Positions 36,819 through 44,925 of a stretch of 64,000 nt of DNA are shown piece after piece. Position numbers and translations under genes: made by a program. This DNA comes from Methanosarcina sp. MSH10X1. Its GTDB lineage: Archaea > Halobacteriota > Methanosarcinia > Methanosarcinales > Methanosarcinaceae. Numbering within the stretch: position 1 is the stretch's first letter; each line of letters opens with the position of its first letter. The notes below the pieces were generated by a model, which was not told where the DNA came from, ran no database searches, and saw nothing but the letters and a program-made list of their open reading frames with translations. The DNA is taken from positions 208,351 to 272,350 of the forward strand of contig NZ_SCHL01000002.1 of the NCBI RefSeq assembly GCF_004099695.1, in the 5' to 3' direction.

Positions 36819-37637
36819 TTATCTTTTTTCCCGAATGTAAGGTTCGTCCATGCTCCCGCTCCGGAAACCTTCGAGATCAAGAGTCACGTAATCAAAGCCG
36901 AGGGATTTCAAATGCCGCGTAATTTTCTCTCTTTTCCGCAGGGCATCTTCAAATTCCTCCTGAATTACTTCTATCCGGGCAAGATTTTCATGCACCCTGA
37001 TCCGAAACTGGGTAAAACCCAGGGAAAAGAGAAAATCCTCGGCTTTTTCGATTTTTTGAAGTGCTTCGACAGTTATCGGCTGTCCGTAAGGGAAACGTGT
37101 TGCAAGGCAGGCTGCGGACGGTCTGCCGGCGGCTGAAAGGAAAAGCTCCGAGGCAATCTCCCTGATCTGTTCTTTTGTTATATCAAACTCCACGAAAGGG
37201 GAAAAGACTCTTTCTCCGGCTTCTTGAACTGCCCTGTACCCCGGACGGTTTTCGCCATGCACTTCGGAGGAATTTGTGCCCTCAAGTACAATGTGATATC
37301 CTGCTTTTTCTGCGAAATCTAGCAGGGTTTCAAGCAGGGCTTTTTTACAGAAATAGCATCTGTTTAATGTATTTGCCGAAAAATAAGGAAGGCTCAACTG
37401 CGAAAAAGGAAGAACCCTGTGTTCAATTCCAATCTCACAGGCGGTCTGGACAGCCGTTTCCAGCTGTTTCCTGGGGAAAAGGGGGGAGTCTATGGTTACG
37501 GCAAGTGCCTTTTCCCCAAGTGCCTCAAAAGCAAGGGCTGCAAGAGTCGTACTATCTACCCCTCCTGAAAAAGCAATGACCGCACTTTCTCTGGCTTTTA
37601 TAGCCTCCTTTATCAGTTCGATCTTTTCAGTGCCCAT
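36819..37637 (-). CDS. larE: LarE-like sulfur insertase for nickel-pincer cofactor
   Basis: 272 residues, an N-type PP-loop ATPase (SGGVDS, residues 24-29). LarE adenylates a carboxylate of pyridinium dicarboxylate mononucleotide and installs sulfur during nickel-pincer cofactor synthesis for lactate racemase-type enzymes. Three cysteines stand in the expected places: C94 and C97 (RCYFCKKA) and C177 (GRPSAACLATR). Two modes are known: a sacrificial single Cys, as in Lactobacillus, and a three-Cys [4Fe-4S] form that uses external sulfide. The pattern here fits the latter. LarB is also encoded in this window, at 63.3 kb. Divergent from glmM across a 278-bp spacer. Confidence 0.85.
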   Translation of the reverse strand: MGTEKIELIKEAIKARESAVIAFSGGVDSTTLAALAFEALGEKALAVTIDSPLFPRKQLETAVQTACEIGIEHRVLPFSQLSLPYFSANTLNRCYFCKKALLETLLDFAEKAGYHIVLEGTNSSEVHGENRPGYRAVQEAGERVFSPFVEFDITKEQIREIASELFLSAAGRPSAACLATRFPYGQPITVEALQKIEKAEDFLFSLGFTQFRIRVHENLARIEVIQEEFEDALRKREKITRHLKSLGFDYVTLDLEGFRSGSMDEPYIREKR

Positions 37638-37915
37638 TAATAACCGATTTTTAGCTAATAAGATATATGTATTTGCCAGCCCTATAATCAGCTACTTAAT
37701 GTGGTTGAAAAAAGATTAAAATGTCTGTACTCAGTACATGTTATTCCCGGGTTCTGAAACACGCTTGGAATCTCAGTATCTGAAATAACTTTAATATTTC
37801 TGTTACGAGAACCCGGTTTCTTATCAGAACTTTATTTACCATAATACTGTCAATAAAAAGTAAATTTGCCTCAATGGCATAATTCTCATTCAAATCGTAA
37901 AGATGGAGACCTTAC

Positions 37916-39274
37916 ATGGCATTATTCGGAACTAATGGTGTACGTGGTATCGCCAATGAATATATAAATCCAGAGCTTGCAGTCAATTTAGCCAGAAGCC
38001 TTGGTACATATATGGGTTCGAAAGGCACGGTTGCTATAGGTTGTGATACACGGATTTCCGGGCAGATGCTGAAATCCGCTGCAATTGCCGGGGCTCTTTC
38101 AACGGGTCTGAACGTAATCGATGTCGGATTTGTTCCTACTCCTTCTATTCAGTATTATGTGCGTGACTTTGCCGATGCCGGGATCGTTATTACCGCATCA
38201 CACAATCCAAGACAATATAATGGAATCAAATTAATTGCCGGAGATGGCACAGAATTCCCCAGGGATGGAGAAAAAGAGATCGAAAAAATCTACTTTTCAG
38301 GAGAATATTCCATTGTATCCTGGGAGAATACCGGCAGTTTCAGAACCGATCCGGGGGTCAATGACTACTATATCAAAAATGTTATCAAAGCGGTTGATGC
38401 TGAGACCATACGCAGCCGCAGATTAAAGGTAGTTGTTGATACTGGCTGTGGGGCAGGTTCGCTCACTCTTCCTTTCCTGCTAAGGGAACTGGGCTGTAAT
38501 GTGTTGACGCTTGGAGCTCAACCCGACGGGACTTTTCCCTGGCGGAATCCCGAACCGACACCCGATGCTTTAACCGAACTCTCCATGCTTGTAAAGATGA
38601 CCGGAGCCGATCTAGGAGCAGCTCATGACGGGGACGCGGATAGGATAGTTTTTATGGATGAAAACGGAGAATTTCTTAATGAAGAAGTTCTGCTTGCCAT
38701 GATGGCAAAATATATGCTTGAATGTGAAAAAGGGCCTTTAGTAACTCCTGTTAGCTCTTCGCAGCGTATGGCAGACGTAGCAAAAGATGCAGGCGTCGAA
38801 CTTTACTGGACAGCGGTTGGCTCCATCAACGTCGCCCGGAAAATGATGGATGTAAATGCGGTCTTCGGCGGTGAGGGCAATGGAGGTCTTATTTTCCCCA
38901 AACATCAGTATTGCAGGGACGGAGCGATGGCCTGTGCCAAAATCCTTGAAATCCTGGCTAAAGGATACAGGCTTTCCGAACTTTCAAAAAGCGTGCCTGA
39001 ATATTTCAACGCAAAAACCAAAATTCCTTCTGTAAATACCCAGACTACAATGGAAATAGTAAAATACGAAGCCTCCGGGCTTGGGCTTAAAATAGATACT
39101 GTCGATGGGATCAAAATCTGGTACGAAGACGGCTGGGTTCTCATACGCCCCTCGGGCACGGAACCGATCTTCCGAATCTTTGCCGAAGCAAGAAAACAGG
39201 AGAGAGCCGAAGAACTCATGCAGGCAGGTCTGCAAATGGTCATAACAGCAGAAAAAGCCTCAATTCCCAAATAA
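37916..39274 (+). CDS. glmM: phosphoglucosamine mutase / phosphohexomutase
   Basis: 452 residues, alpha-D-phosphohexomutase family. The phosphoserine is S95 in TASHNP, the Mg site AHDGDADRIVF, the sugar-binding loop FGGEGNGG and the phosphate-binding loop RPSGTEPIFRIFAEA. It interconverts hexosamine or hexose 1- and 6-phosphates for glycan and lipid precursors. ASHNPRQYNGIKL favours the GlmM-like branch, but archaeal members can also act on mannose or glucose. Monocistronic, with a hairpin terminator after it. Confidence 0.9.
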   Translation: MALFGTNGVRGIANEYINPELAVNLARSLGTYMGSKGTVAIGCDTRISGQMLKSAAIAGALSTGLNVIDVGFVPTPSIQYYVRDFADAGIVITASHNPRQYNGIKLIAGDGTEFPRDGEKEIEKIYFSGEYSIVSWENTGSFRTDPGVNDYYIKNVIKAVDAETIRSRRLKVVVDTGCGAGSLTLPFLLRELGCNVLTLGAQPDGTFPWRNPEPTPDALTELSMLVKMTGADLGAAHDGDADRIVFMDENGEFLNEEVLLAMMAKYMLECEKGPLVTPVSSSQRMADVAKDAGVELYWTAVGSINVARKMMDVNAVFGGEGNGGLIFPKHQYCRDGAMACAKILEILAKGYRLSELSKSVPEYFNAKTKIPSVNTQTTMEIVKYEASGLGLKIDTVDGIKIWYEDGWVLIRPSGTEPIFRIFAEARKQERAEELMQAGLQMVITAEKASIPK

Positions 39275-39350
39275 ACAATGAATATTTTTGTAAACTGATA
39301 TACAAAACACAATTCCAAACAGAAAATTCAAAATTAACTCCCTGTGACCA

Positions 39351-39398
39351 CGGAAAACAGCTACATCAAAAAAGCTGTACCGTGCTTTTCTCTTTCGG
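39351..39398 (+). terminator. Hairpin after glmM
   Basis: CACGG (39351-39355) pairs with CCGTG, and an inner CAGCT pairs with AGCTG across a short asymmetric internal loop; TTTTCTCTTTC follows. Confidence 0.45.
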
Positions 39399-39477
39399 CT
39401 TTTCATCCTCTCGCCTATGTAATTTACTCCATATCGACAATTACAGCGGCCAGGACTGAAAAGGTATGCGTAAACTA

Positions 39478-39665
39478 TTGTTCCGCGACCGTTGTGCCGC
39501 GACCGTTGCGCCGGTCGATCACGCCGATAGTGACGTTTTCGATAAATCAGGGTTTTTGATAAAACTTTTTTTGAAAAAGTTTTCGCTCAAGCCTTTTCTC
39601 AAAAGGCTTGCGGTCAAGGATTTTTTGAAAAGGCTTGCGGTCAAGGATTTTTTGAAAAAGTTTGT
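39478..39665. repeat. Composite palindromic repeat, locus 2 (inverted)
   Basis: Reverse orientation relative to the loci at 18.7 and 61.7 kb: CGCGACCGTT copies, then CCGGTCGATCACG, ACGTTTTCGATAAA, and the AAAACTTT and GCCTTTT hairpins. It ends in two tandem 27-bp units built on CTTGCGGTCAAGGATTTTTT. It stops 2 bp before the stop codon of the flavoprotein gene. Confidence 0.8.
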
Positions 39666-39667
39666 GG

Positions 39668-40243
39668 TTATGCATTGAGTTTCTTCAAAAGCCAGGCCAT
39701 ATTCTGGGCCAGAATCTGCATGGTCCGGATGCCTTCTTCGTCTTTCTCAACATCGCCTTCGGAAAGCCCAATTCCCATATTCCAGTAGCTTGATCCCGGG
39801 ATTATCATCTGGGAAATTGTGAAGAAATGGTTGATGGAGTCGAAAACATGAACCGATCCTGCCCTCCGAACTGCAACGACTGCTGCTCCTACTTTATGCC
39901 TGAACATCTCGTTGTTGGCTTTGGCAACGAAACCTGCCCTGTCGATAAGAGCTTTAAGCTCGGGAGTCAGGTCTGCAAAATAGGTAGGTGAAGCCAGAAT
40001 TATTCCGTCAGCCTCGAGCATTTTTTCAATGCATTCGTTGACTATATCCTTATCAATTATACATTTTTTATCTGCATTTTCAAAGCATTTCGTACAGGCA
40101 ATACAGCCGTGAATTGTCTTCCCCCCGACCTGTAAAGTCTCAGTTTCGATGCCTTCTTTCTCAAGTTCTTCGAGAACGTACTTTATAAGAGCAGCCGTAT
40201 TTCCTTCCTTTCTCGGGCTTCCATTAAATGCGACAACTTTCAT
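39668..40243 (-). CDS. iron-sulfur flavoprotein (Isf family)
   Basis: 191 residues from ATG 40243, where GAGG and AGGA precede the start and the flavodoxin fold begins (MKVVAFNGSPRKEGNTAALI); the extra 42 codons open upstream look non-coding. FMN-binding loops are NGSPRKEGNT and SPTYFADL. The compact cluster motif C-x2-C-x2-C-x7-C (CIACTKCFENADKKC) holds a [4Fe-4S] cluster, as in Methanosarcina Isf. Isf proteins pass electrons from ferredoxin to oxygen, peroxide or other acceptors. A second Isf-like gene lies 1.1 kb upstream in the same gene group. Confidence 0.88.
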   Translation of the reverse strand: MKVVAFNGSPRKEGNTAALIKYVLEELEKEGIETETLQVGGKTIHGCIACTKCFENADKKCIIDKDIVNECIEKMLEADGIILASPTYFADLTPELKALIDRAGFVAKANNEMFRHKVGAAVVAVRRAGSVHVFDSINHFFTISQMIIPGSSYWNMGIGLSEGDVEKDEEGIRTMQILAQNMAWLLKKLNA

Positions 40244-40393
40244 TTTCCTATTCCTCAAAACACTATTTTTATTCTTTTCATCGTTTCCTTTCAGGCTTGT
40301 ATCGAGCTTGATACTGTTTTTTCCAGACGTTTTGGAAGCAGTGTTAAAAATGAAATGTAGAGACCACATCTGGATAAATTACAGCTAGATAGA

Positions 40394-40684
40394 TTATAGA
40401 GACCTCCGATATATGTTAACTTCAGTTTCCTTCTCAAGGCATTCTGAAAGCAAAGGAAATATCTCCCTGAAGTGATTGGAATTTAAGTGCTTACCAAGGC
40501 TGCTTTCATCTTCCCATTCTTCCAGGAACGTCAGGATTCCTGAATTTTCCAATTCCTGATGCAGCCCGTAATCTATGCAACCCTCTTCTTTTAATGTTGC
40601 CTCGACAAGGTTTCTACACAAGCCCATGAACTTCTGAACCTTTTCAGGTTTGACATGGTTTTTTGCAACCACTCTTATTGTCAA
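40394..40684 (-). CDS. antibiotic biosynthesis monooxygenase-fold (ABM) protein
   Basis: 96 residues from TTG 40684, with GGTGG closely upstream. The open frame back to ATG 40819 would overlap the nitroreductase and adds residues unlike the family. IRVVAKNHVKPEKVQKFMGLCRNLVEATLKEEGCIDYGLHQ and FLEEWEDESSLGKHLNSNHF are typical of the dimeric ABM ferredoxin-like fold, used for quinone or heme oxygenation and other oxidations. The substrate is unknown. It follows the nitroreductase by 76 bp on the same strand within a redox gene group. Confidence 0.8.
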   Translation of the reverse strand: MTIRVVAKNHVKPEKVQKFMGLCRNLVEATLKEEGCIDYGLHQELENSGILTFLEEWEDESSLGKHLNSNHFREIFPLLSECLEKETEVNIYRRSL

Positions 40685-40760
40685 TAAACCACCAGCTTCT
40701 AAACAAAGGTATTCTACTGGATTCCCGCATTTCACGTACTTTGAACCTGTTTTTATGGCT

Positions 40761-41282
40761 TCATTTTCTCTGGCCGTACCTGTTGTGGTAAATTTTCTCT
40801 TCTTTATACCGGTTCTCAAGTTCCGGTCTCTGGTCAGGATAACCTATTGGTACGAAAGCCAGAGGAATTACATGTTCAGGCAGTCCGAAGGCTTTCCGGA
40901 AACCTTCAATCCGGTCCTTCATCGGATAAATCCCTGTCCAGACTGCTCCAAGCCCGGCAGCATGAGCCGCAAGCAGGAGATTCTGTGTAGCTGCCGAGCA
41001 ATCCTGAACCCAGTATCCGGGAGCCTTTTCAAGCGTAATATCTCCACAGACGAGGATTGCAAGAGGAGCTTCCCGGCACATAGCTGCATAGGGACTGAAA
41101 GTCGGAACTTCTTCAAGGAGCTTCCTGTTATCGACAACAATAAAGACCCAGGGCTGGGCGTTGACCGCAGACGGAGCGCTCATGGCAGCCCGGAGTATTT
41201 CGGTAACAAGCTCTCGCGGAACAGGTCGGTCTGTGTATTTTCGAATGCTTCTCCTGGTGTGGATGGCTTCAAGAATATCCAT
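40761..41282 (-). CDS. nitroreductase family FMN protein
   Basis: 173 residues from ATG 41282, with GGAGG 6 nt before it; an upstream in-frame start at 41327 is less likely. MDILEAIHTRRSIRKYTDRPVP and APSAVNAQPWVFIVVDN are the FMN-contacting motifs, and AATQNLLLAAHAAGLGAVWTG completes the family signature. It reduces nitro compounds, quinones or flavins with NAD(P)H. The electron acceptor in vivo is unknown. It lies between an Isf-like flavoprotein and the ABM protein, with an HxlR regulator divergent nearby. Confidence 0.88.
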   Translation of the reverse strand: MDILEAIHTRRSIRKYTDRPVPRELVTEILRAAMSAPSAVNAQPWVFIVVDNRKLLEEVPTFSPYAAMCREAPLAILVCGDITLEKAPGYWVQDCSAATQNLLLAAHAAGLGAVWTGIYPMKDRIEGFRKAFGLPEHVIPLAFVPIGYPDQRPELENRYKEEKIYHNRYGQRK

Positions 41283-41373
41283 GCGGTGCCTCCTTCCCCT
41301 TTCTAAAAAATAAATATAGAAGTCCACGGGATTCTTTCCCCGGGCTTCTTCAGCTTTTCCTTCCTGTTCTTCT

Positions 41374-41931
41374 TTATCTGAACAGGTTAAAGCCTGTGGT
41401 TTTTGCTTTTTCCATAAGCTCAGTATTGTTCTTTACTTCTCCCGGAGCGTGATAACCAATCCCCAAAAGGGTATCCTTTACGTCCATGCACATGAAACTG
41501 GAAATTTGCCCTCTGAATTCCTCGTAGACTCCTTTAAAAGCTGCAGGATCAGGAGCACCCTGAGTCCCTATAATTACAGCTTTTTTCCCGACAGGAAGGC
41601 GGGGGGAGAAGTCCGCGTTTATAAGGGAATAGCATCGGTCAAGGAAAAGCCGCATCTGGCCTGAAAACTGGGCAAAATAAATCGGAGCCCCAAAGACAAT
41701 GCCATCAGCTACTTTCATTTCCTCAAACAGCCCTGCAAGGTCATCTTCGAGTTTGCATCTGTCATGGCTCTTGCAGTAGTCGCAGGCCTGGCAACCCCTG
41801 TAATTCATTTCGTTTAAAAGAAAAGTTCGGGTTTCGGCTCCTGCTTCGGCTGCCCCTTTGAGTACCTCCTGTACAATGGCATTTGTATTTCCGTTCTTTC
41901 GGGGGCTTCCTACAATACCTATAACTTTCAT
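41374..41931 (-). CDS. iron-sulfur flavoprotein (Isf family), second copy
   Basis: 185 residues: MKVIGIVGSPRKNGNTNAIV (FMN loop), the cysteine motif C-x2-C-x2-C-x5-C (CQACDYCKSHDRC), GAPIYFAQFSGQMRLFLDRCYSL and a GTQGAPD loop. It is a paralogue of the protein at 39.7-40.2 kb with a shorter spacing before the fourth Cys. Probably an electron-transfer flavoprotein in oxidative stress defence. First gene of the minus-strand redox group; the HxlR-type regulator starts 204 bp away in the opposite direction, so the spacer probably holds its operators. Confidence 0.88.
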   Translation of the reverse strand: MKVIGIVGSPRKNGNTNAIVQEVLKGAAEAGAETRTFLLNEMNYRGCQACDYCKSHDRCKLEDDLAGLFEEMKVADGIVFGAPIYFAQFSGQMRLFLDRCYSLINADFSPRLPVGKKAVIIGTQGAPDPAAFKGVYEEFRGQISSFMCMDVKDTLLGIGYHAPGEVKNNTELMEKAKTTGFNLFR

Positions 41932-42134
41932 TCTCTTGATCCCTCTTATTCTTTAAACCGTATCTTATCTGAGTTAGTTCCCGTTGAATCATTACCGGAT
42001 CAGGTTTTGAATTGACGCCGGATTCTTCTTTTTTAAGCTAATTTATTTATTCGTATCTAATTTGCAGCAACTATACTTATATACTATACATACAATCCGG
42101 GTACTAACTAACAAAATGGATACTATGAGCACAT

Positions 42135-42503
42135 ATGGCAAGTGGGATACAGAACAACAAACATTACCAGTGTCCTGTGGAAGCAACCCTTGAGGTAATC
42201 GGGGGCAAATGGAAGCCAGTCATTCTCTGGCAGTTGAGAACCGAAAAATTGCGTTTTTCAGGGCTCCAGCAAAGCATGCAGGGCATTTCTCCTAAAATGC
42301 TTACGAAACAGCTCAGGGAACTTGAGGGAAATGGGCTCATTCTCAGGAAGATTTATCCTGAAATCCCACCCAGAGTTGAATATTCTCTAACCGAATTTGG
42401 CAAAACCGTACTTCCGGTTCTGGATGCTCTTTGCAGATGGGGAAACGAGTATCTCGGAAGGGAATGCACACTGGATAAACAACAACTGCCTGATAAAAAA
42501 TAA
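42135..42503 (+). CDS. HxlR-family transcriptional regulator
   Basis: 122 residues with a winged helix-turn-helix: CPVEATLEVIGGKWKPVILWQL, SGLQQSMQGISPKMLTKQLRELEGNGLI, PPRVEYSLTEFGKTVLPVLDALCRWG. The conserved Cys near residue 13 is the residue that senses oxidants or electrophiles in several HxlR proteins (for example HypR and QorR). Divergent from the Isf/nitroreductase/ABM group, which is the obvious target. The spacer carries CTTATATACTATACATAC (about 42076-42093), a TATA box with near-symmetrical TAC/GTA elements where the regulator may bind its own promoter. Confidence 0.88.
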   Translation: MASGIQNNKHYQCPVEATLEVIGGKWKPVILWQLRTEKLRFSGLQQSMQGISPKMLTKQLRELEGNGLILRKIYPEIPPRVEYSLTEFGKTVLPVLDALCRWGNEYLGRECTLDKQQLPDKK

Positions 42504-42887
42504 ATTGAGATCTCTGGTATCAGGTTTTGATGCTGAGAAAAATGTGCATCTTCTAATTTTTCTGTAAAATACAGATCTTAAGAAATTTTTACTTAGTAAA
42601 TCCCGTATTTGGAGATTTATTTTTCCCTAACTCACAAAACTTGATAACAAATCTACGACATATTCGCGATACTGCTGGATCATTATTCTATACAATTTAA
42701 TTTATTAATTCCTTTTATCTCTAATTTTTAAAACATTTTTATTGTACATATCTTGCAAATTTTATCTTGTTATTTTGGAACAATTGGTATCGCAAAATCA
42801 GAGTTAATAGTTTTCTTGAACGGTTAAATTAATATCAAAGAGTCGCAATTTAATACTCAAAATTAAATTTTGACAAGGTGATTTTTT
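42504..42887. other. AT-rich intergenic spacer
   Basis: No gene seen. Several TATA-like stretches (for example TACAATTTAATTTATT near 42693-42708); none stands out. It ends with the AAGGTG ribosome binding site of the next gene. Confidence 0.35.
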
Positions 42888-44324
42888 ATAGCTGAGGGTA
42901 AAAAGTCCGGGTTACTTGGAAACAAATGCCAGGCAGCCTCAGAAATATACGCGCTGATGTTGATGGTTTTGATTACGATCATACTTGCTTCGTCAATAAT
43001 GTATCCTTTTATCCCGGAAAGTCCTCCCATTGCAAATCTCTTTATCGAAGCCCATAATTTTACTCAAAGTGAGATGGTATCAAGCAATGAGACGACATCA
43101 GGCAATGAGGCAGTTCCTGGCGATTATCTACTAGAGGCTTCTTCAGGTTCTGGGGGCAGTATTTTTCCCTCTGGAAGGATATATGTGCCCGCCGGTAGCA
43201 ACGCACCTTTCAATATGACGCCTGCTGCCAATTATAAAGTTCTTGACGTGCTGGTGGACGGGGCATCCGTAGGGCCAGTCTACCAATACACCTTAAATAA
43301 TGTGTCCTCCAACCACAGTATCTATGTGAGTTTTACCGTGGATTTCACTGTAATAAACAACAATACAGTAGTACCGAAGGGGAATTTTACGGTCAATGCA
43401 ACTGTACTTGGGTCTGCGTTTACGAGGGACATTTGGGAGGACGGTCATTGGGAGAATGGTCATTGGGTAAAGGGTCATTCGGTAACGGTACCGTTTCCGG
43501 TTACATGCCGCTTTAGGTTAGGAGACTATCCTTACAATCCCTGGGGAGATTACACAAATCCGTCTAAAGGAAATATTAATGATGGAAAAAATCCTCGCTT
43601 CTGGCAGTCTAACAACACTTCTACGGCAAATACGTCTGTAATGGTTGAAGCTTGCTCTTGGGAATACAACCAAAATAAAAAAATTCTTGAAGTTAACACT
43701 TCGATTAATTCGCCCAATTTGAAAGTTCTTAAGAATAGAGACAATGTTCCTAATATCCCCGGATTTCAAGACCAAGATTCAATTGAAGACTTTGTAATGA
43801 AATATACTAATAATGGGAGTATCAAGCTCAAGGAAAATGAAGCTATATATCTTTTTGAGCTGGGCAATACAGACCTGAAAAGTGCTGGTGCTGATTTTCA
43901 AGATCTTGTCATTTTGATTTCAATAAAAGGAGCAGATATCCCACAGTCTGAAGTTGTATCTCAGGATGAGGTTTACCCGAGTGAAACCTTGGATGAAACT
44001 TCGAACGAAGCCTCGGATGGAAACCCGAACAAAATTTCTAATGAAATGACTCTCAAACTCGTAATCGAGCACCGTGGAGGAGATACAATTAATTTCAAAT
44101 CCCCTGAGGAGACAAGGGTTATACTTCAGAAAGGATATGATCAACGTTATCTTAATTTTACGGAGCTTGGAATCTTCAAAAGCGGAGATCGAGCTACTTT
44201 GATCCCTAAAGAGTACGGCACTAATGAAAAGCTTAATTTTAGTCAAGGGGATCAATTATTCATTAAAATAATAGATGTCCCAAGTAGATCTTTAATCTAC
44301 TCCAGAAGTACTACGATTAAATGA
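42888..44324 (+). CDS. pilin-like protein with inserted repeat domain, non-AUG start family member 3
   Basis: The first in-frame ATG (42957) would cut into the prepilin helix. The conserved N-terminus (EGKKSGLLGNKCQAASEIYALMLMV) extends back to ATA 42888, 7 nt after AAGGTG, with no ATG, GTG or TTG in frame. About 478 residues. After the helix come a Ser/Asn-rich stretch, an InlB-type repeat domain (SGGSIFPSGRIYVPAGSN, LNNVSSNHSIYVSF; about 85-150), and a second beta domain. The C-terminal part returns to the short-pilin pattern (VIEHRGGDTINF, LFIKIIDVPSRSLIYS). It thus looks like a pilin with extra domains inserted. No assembly genes adjoin. One T fewer in the T6 run would restore a GTG start, so a frameshift is the alternative. 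Confidence 0.72.
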   Translation: MAEGKKSGLLGNKCQAASEIYALMLMVLITIILASSIMYPFIPESPPIANLFIEAHNFTQSEMVSSNETTSGNEAVPGDYLLEASSGSGGSIFPSGRIYVPAGSNAPFNMTPAANYKVLDVLVDGASVGPVYQYTLNNVSSNHSIYVSFTVDFTVINNNTVVPKGNFTVNATVLGSAFTRDIWEDGHWENGHWVKGHSVTVPFPVTCRFRLGDYPYNPWGDYTNPSKGNINDGKNPRFWQSNNTSTANTSVMVEACSWEYNQNKKILEVNTSINSPNLKVLKNRDNVPNIPGFQDQDSIEDFVMKYTNNGSIKLKENEAIYLFELGNTDLKSAGADFQDLVILISIKGADIPQSEVVSQDEVYPSETLDETSNEASDGNPNKISNEMTLKLVIEHRGGDTINFKSPEETRVILQKGYDQRYLNFTELGIFKSGDRATLIPKEYGTNEKLNFSQGDQLFIKIIDVPSRSLIYSRSTTIK

Positions 44325-44338
44325 AATCTATTAATGGG

Positions 44339-44368
44339 GCTGAGTCTAAGAAGCTCAGCTCAAAAAAA
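44339..44368 (+). terminator. Hairpin after pilin-like gene
   Basis: GCTGAG (44339-44344) pairs with CTCAGC (44354-44359). An A-run, not a T-run, follows. The remaining spacer to 44925 contains no gene I can support. Confidence 0.4.
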
Positions 44369-44925
44369 ATAATGTTTGCTTGTGTCAGATTGGCTGCGAG
44401 CAGAATGCTTATTTTTCTTTAGAAGCATACATTTCAAAAAGATGGTAGTTTGAAAATCCTAAATTAGGAAAACGGAATTATACTTAATGCATAAAAATTA
44501 ACTTTAAATTTACAGAAAATTAGTAACAGTGCTGAAATATGCCACGATCTCGAAAATAGACTAATTAGAGAATAGATTAATAGTATAAAGAGCAGACCAC
44601 ATAAACATTGATTTTAACTGGTAGTTTTGTCATTTTACCTTGTTGTGAGTTATCCGAGTAATCTTAGAAAGGTTTTAAATAACAAACACCACACAACAAG
44701 TAAAAGTAAATCCTATTTGTATTTTATATTAATACTGGGTTCTACTTTTATTCGGAAGGTATGACAATTAGAGAATTTGCCTACGCTAGTTTATAAAAGT
44801 CAGCATTATTTCTTTAACAATATTTTCAGAAGGAATCTAACCTTTTGAAAACTTAATTTCTAAACTATCGGCAAACAGGAAGGCACTGAGAACATCGGAA
44901 ATCCGAGAGATACCAGGTTACACGT

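Noticed and set aside
39466-39678. Plus-strand ORF of 70 codons through the repeat at 39.5 kb
   Set aside because: The translation (KRLAVKDFLKRLAVKDFLKK) simply reflects the 27-bp DNA repeat.
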